NCBI GenBank assembly: GCA_963205185.1
Contig: CAUJHZ010000074.1
Span: 26,833-90,832, forward strand
Source: Planctomycetota bacterium
GTDB taxonomy: Bacteria > Planctomycetota > Phycisphaerae > Phycisphaerales > UBA5793
Reading direction: 5' to 3'
DNA: 64,000 nt
Shown here: piece by piece, positions 62,427-64,000 of the stretch
Numbering within the stretch: position 1 is the first letter of the stretch
Layout: each line of letters opens with the position of its first letter
Made by a program: the position numbers and the translations under genes
Notes under the pieces: model-generated
The model's input: only the letters and a program-made list of their open reading frames with translations
Database searches by the model: none
What the model was told of the DNA's origin: nothing

Positions 62427-62735
62427 TCACACGGCGGCGAGTTCATCGATGACTGCAAGGTTCGGCGACACGCGCCAGCGCGGCCGGCCCGTGGCGTCGG
62501 TGGCGATGATGCGACTGTTGACGTTGCACGCGTCGGCGAAGGCGTCGAACATGCGCTGCGTAGCGCGGCGTGCGGCGGCGACGAGGCCTTCGGGCGTGCC
62601 GTCGTGGCTCGCGACGAGGTGGCCCAGGACAACGCCGTCGCGGTCGCACGCCTCGCGGATGACCACGTTGGGCGCGCCGGCGCCGTTGCGGCGGGCGGTG
62701 CGATTTCGTTCAATGTGAATGGCGCTGGTCTTCAT
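62427..62735 (-). CDS. Small hypothetical island protein
   Basis: A 102-residue protein with a possible beta-hairpin (NVVIREACDRDGVVLGHLVA) and a helix (LVAAARRATQRMFDAFADACN), ending ATDATGRPRWRVSPNL. ATG 62735 is preceded by GAGGAGCATC. The HGRPR/TGRPR motif is shared with the product of 63012-63266; distant paralogy is possible. No known function. Confidence 0.6.
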   Translation of the reverse strand: MKTSAIHIERNRTARRNGAGAPNVVIREACDRDGVVLGHLVASHDGTPEGLVAAARRATQRMFDAFADACNVNSRIIATDATGRPRWRVSPNLAVIDELAAV

Positions 62736-62747
62736 GATGCTCCTCGC

Positions 62748-62984
62748 TCACTTGCCGCTGGGCAGCGGCGTGATCTCGATCTTGCGCCCGCAGGCGGGGC
62801 ATATGGCCTTGGTCGGCCGCGCCGACTGGCGGCCCGCCTCGTAGGCCCGCTCCAATGCCTCCTTCACGCACCACACCGCGGTGTCGTGGAAGTCGAGGCG
62901 GTCGCTGTTGCGGGTGGCCAAGGTCTCGAGGCCCAGGATCTCGCGGGCCATGGTGTTCAGGGTGTTGTCGCGTGTCGTACTCAT
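62748..62984 (-). CDS. DUF6900 domain protein
   Basis: A 78-residue protein with LGLETLATRNSDRLDFHDTA, then VWCVKEALERAYEAGRQ, the DUF6900 helical core, and a C-terminal pair CPACGRK. Typical of phage and plasmid gene sets in several phyla, with no known function. ATG 62984 with GGAACCACC upstream. Confidence 0.75.
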   Translation of the reverse strand: MSTTRDNTLNTMAREILGLETLATRNSDRLDFHDTAVWCVKEALERAYEAGRQSARPTKAICPACGRKIEITPLPSGK

Positions 62985-63011
62985 GGTGGTTCCGTTTCGC
63001 GTGGTGGTGGT

Positions 63012-63266
63012 TCAGCAACCCGCGACGCGCTCGATCTCGAGGCGCACCGCGTGGATTTCAGAATTCGTGCAGCGCGGCCGGCCGTGGCGGTCGCTGCCGT
63101 AGATCGCTTGGGCGGTCGCCGTCGCGGCGGCCCAGCGTTCGTCGTCGCCGCTGTGGCGCGAGAGTTCGAGGCAGGTCGCGCCGAACAGAATCTGCGCTCC
63201 GTAGTCGGCGTCGCGGATCTCGACATCGCCTCGTTCGCCCTTGATGGTGATTTGTCTGATGGTCAT
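63012..63266 (-). CDS. Small hypothetical island protein
   Basis: An 84-residue acidic protein, MTIRQITIKGERGDVEIRDA then GAQILFGATCLELSR, and ATATAQAIYGSDRHGRPRCT before the C-terminus. ATG 63266 with GAAAGGAC upstream. It shares the GRPR motif with the gene at 62427 but no wider match can be seen. No function assigned. Confidence 0.6.
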   Translation of the reverse strand: MTIRQITIKGERGDVEIRDADYGAQILFGATCLELSRHSGDDERWAAATATAQAIYGSDRHGRPRCTNSEIHAVRLEIERVAGC

Positions 63267-63308
63267 GGTCGTGGTCCTTTCCCGCGTGGTGGCGGTTGGC
63301 GTGGTGGT

Positions 63309-63779
63309 TCAGATGGTGGTGATGTGGGCGACGAGCATGCAGGCTCGTACGACCGCGTAGAGCTCGCCGCGCTGGCCGGCGCTCAACTCGTCGAACTTCT
63401 TCTCGAAGATCCGCTCGGCCAGGGCCCGCCGCGTGCTGTCGATGTCGATGGCTTCGAAGCTGTACGTGGGGGCGTAGTTGTCGCTCACCGCGACGTTGGC
63501 GCGGCCGGTCTTGTAGGCGCTGATGCCCAGTTCGATGTTGAGCGAGGCGCTGGCGCTGACCTGCTTCTGCACCGATTGGACGCGGATGGCGATGCTCTCG
63601 ACCCGCGTGCCGGCGTGGATCACCGGCTCCTTGCCCATCGCGTGGTCGCGATCCCAGAAGGCGAGGATCTCGGCGTCGGTGTAGCCCTTGGCCCGCAGGT
63701 AGCGCAGGTCGGTCTCGCTGAACATCGCGTGTTCGCGGATTCGTCTGGCGTGGTCGTTCTCGCTGGTTCTCGTCGTCAT
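63309..63779 (-). CDS. Hypothetical island protein
   Basis: A 156-residue protein, first gene of the minus-strand operon. The N-terminus is polar; FSETDLRYLRAKGYTDAEIL looks like a helix-turn-helix or helical binding motif, then FWDRDHAMGKEPVIHAGTRV, a beta-rich middle, and a helical C-terminus (SAGQRGELYAVVRACMLVAH). ATG 63779. I do not recognise the family. Confidence 0.55.
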   Translation of the reverse strand: MTTRTSENDHARRIREHAMFSETDLRYLRAKGYTDAEILAFWDRDHAMGKEPVIHAGTRVESIAIRVQSVQKQVSASASLNIELGISAYKTGRANVAVSDNYAPTYSFEAIDIDSTRRALAERIFEKKFDELSAGQRGELYAVVRACMLVAHITTI

Positions 63780-64000
63780 GTTGATGCGTCCTTTCGCTGG
63801 TGTTGGCGGGCGGCGTATTCCCTTCGACCTTGCTCAGGGTCAATGGCCGCCTCGCGTTGCACACATGAGGGCATGAACAGCGCGCACATGCAAGGGGAAT
63901 TGCCGAGGATTCGAGCAGGATTCGCAGATTGTGCACAACTGGGCATGAGTGTGGGGAACCTCGCCGCCGGCAGCGCGCCATGTGCTAGGCATCTGCTAGG
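63780..64000. other. Intergenic right end of window
   Basis: Between the operon and the window edge. It contains a variant of the widespread CCCTTCGACnnGCTCAGGG dispersed repeat at 63820-63842. A plus-strand frame opening at 63881 (MNSAHMQGELPRIRAGFADC) runs off the edge and is unconfirmed. Confidence 0.4.

Noticed and set aside
49804..64000. Second attachment site of island 2
   Set aside because: I looked for a copy of the tRNA-Asp 3' end and found none before 64000, so the right boundary lies outside the window.

Overview
The window looks like a chromosomal segment of a planctomycete, most likely class Phycisphaerae. It is GC-rich. It carries a membrane protein with the lineage's C-x2-C / CPxCG zinc-ribbon tail (31506-31991), a prepilin-type secreted protein, a DUF2617 protein, secreted beta-propeller and FG-GAP proteins that share a C-terminal domain, and a DUF1580 protein. 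Species identity is inferred from these families, not from rRNA; no rRNA is present.

Host part (1-39858 and 43192-48278): phosphomannomutase (cut by the left edge), a DciA-like protein, a 133-bp tandem repeat, an orphan ABC ATPase, an RND efflux pair, clpX, several secreted or membrane hypothetical proteins, ileS with an apparent isoleucine leader-peptide attenuator, hpt plus a PH-domain membrane protein, a pseudopilin-like protein, a peptide-ABC ATPase, an M42 peptidase, a Ser/Thr kinase, a MATE transporter overlapping mutY, ndk, an SDR, a DUF418 membrane protein, rnpA-yidD and rsmE. A second RND efflux pair lies between two tRNA genes, tRNA-Ala(GGC) at 39859 and tRNA-Asp(GTC) at 48279.

Mobile part: both tRNA genes are followed, about 120 nt downstream, by a GTG-started tyrosine recombinase gene of the same family with a similarly built, palindrome-rich leader. 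Island 1 (39888-43191) is bounded by a perfect 44-bp direct repeat of the tRNA-Ala 3' end. Its integrase has lost the catalytic domain. It carries a Hint (intein-like) domain gene and an unknown gene. Island 2 starts at tRNA-Asp and runs past the right edge; no second attachment site is visible. It encodes an intact integrase, an AAA ATPase plus subtilisin-like protease pair matching the IetAS plasmid-stability/defence family, a DUF1580 protein, a primase-helicase followed by a cluster of ACTGTCG/CGACAGT palindromes (a candidate replication origin), a ParB-domain DNA methyltransferase, an HNH-like nuclease gene in the opposite direction, and an eight-gene minus-strand operon of small proteins including a HARE-HTH protein and a DUF6900 protein.

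The strongest leads are the ileS attenuator, the two related tRNA-targeting islands with a conserved integrase leader, the IetAS-like pair, and the candidate origin behind the primase-helicase gene.
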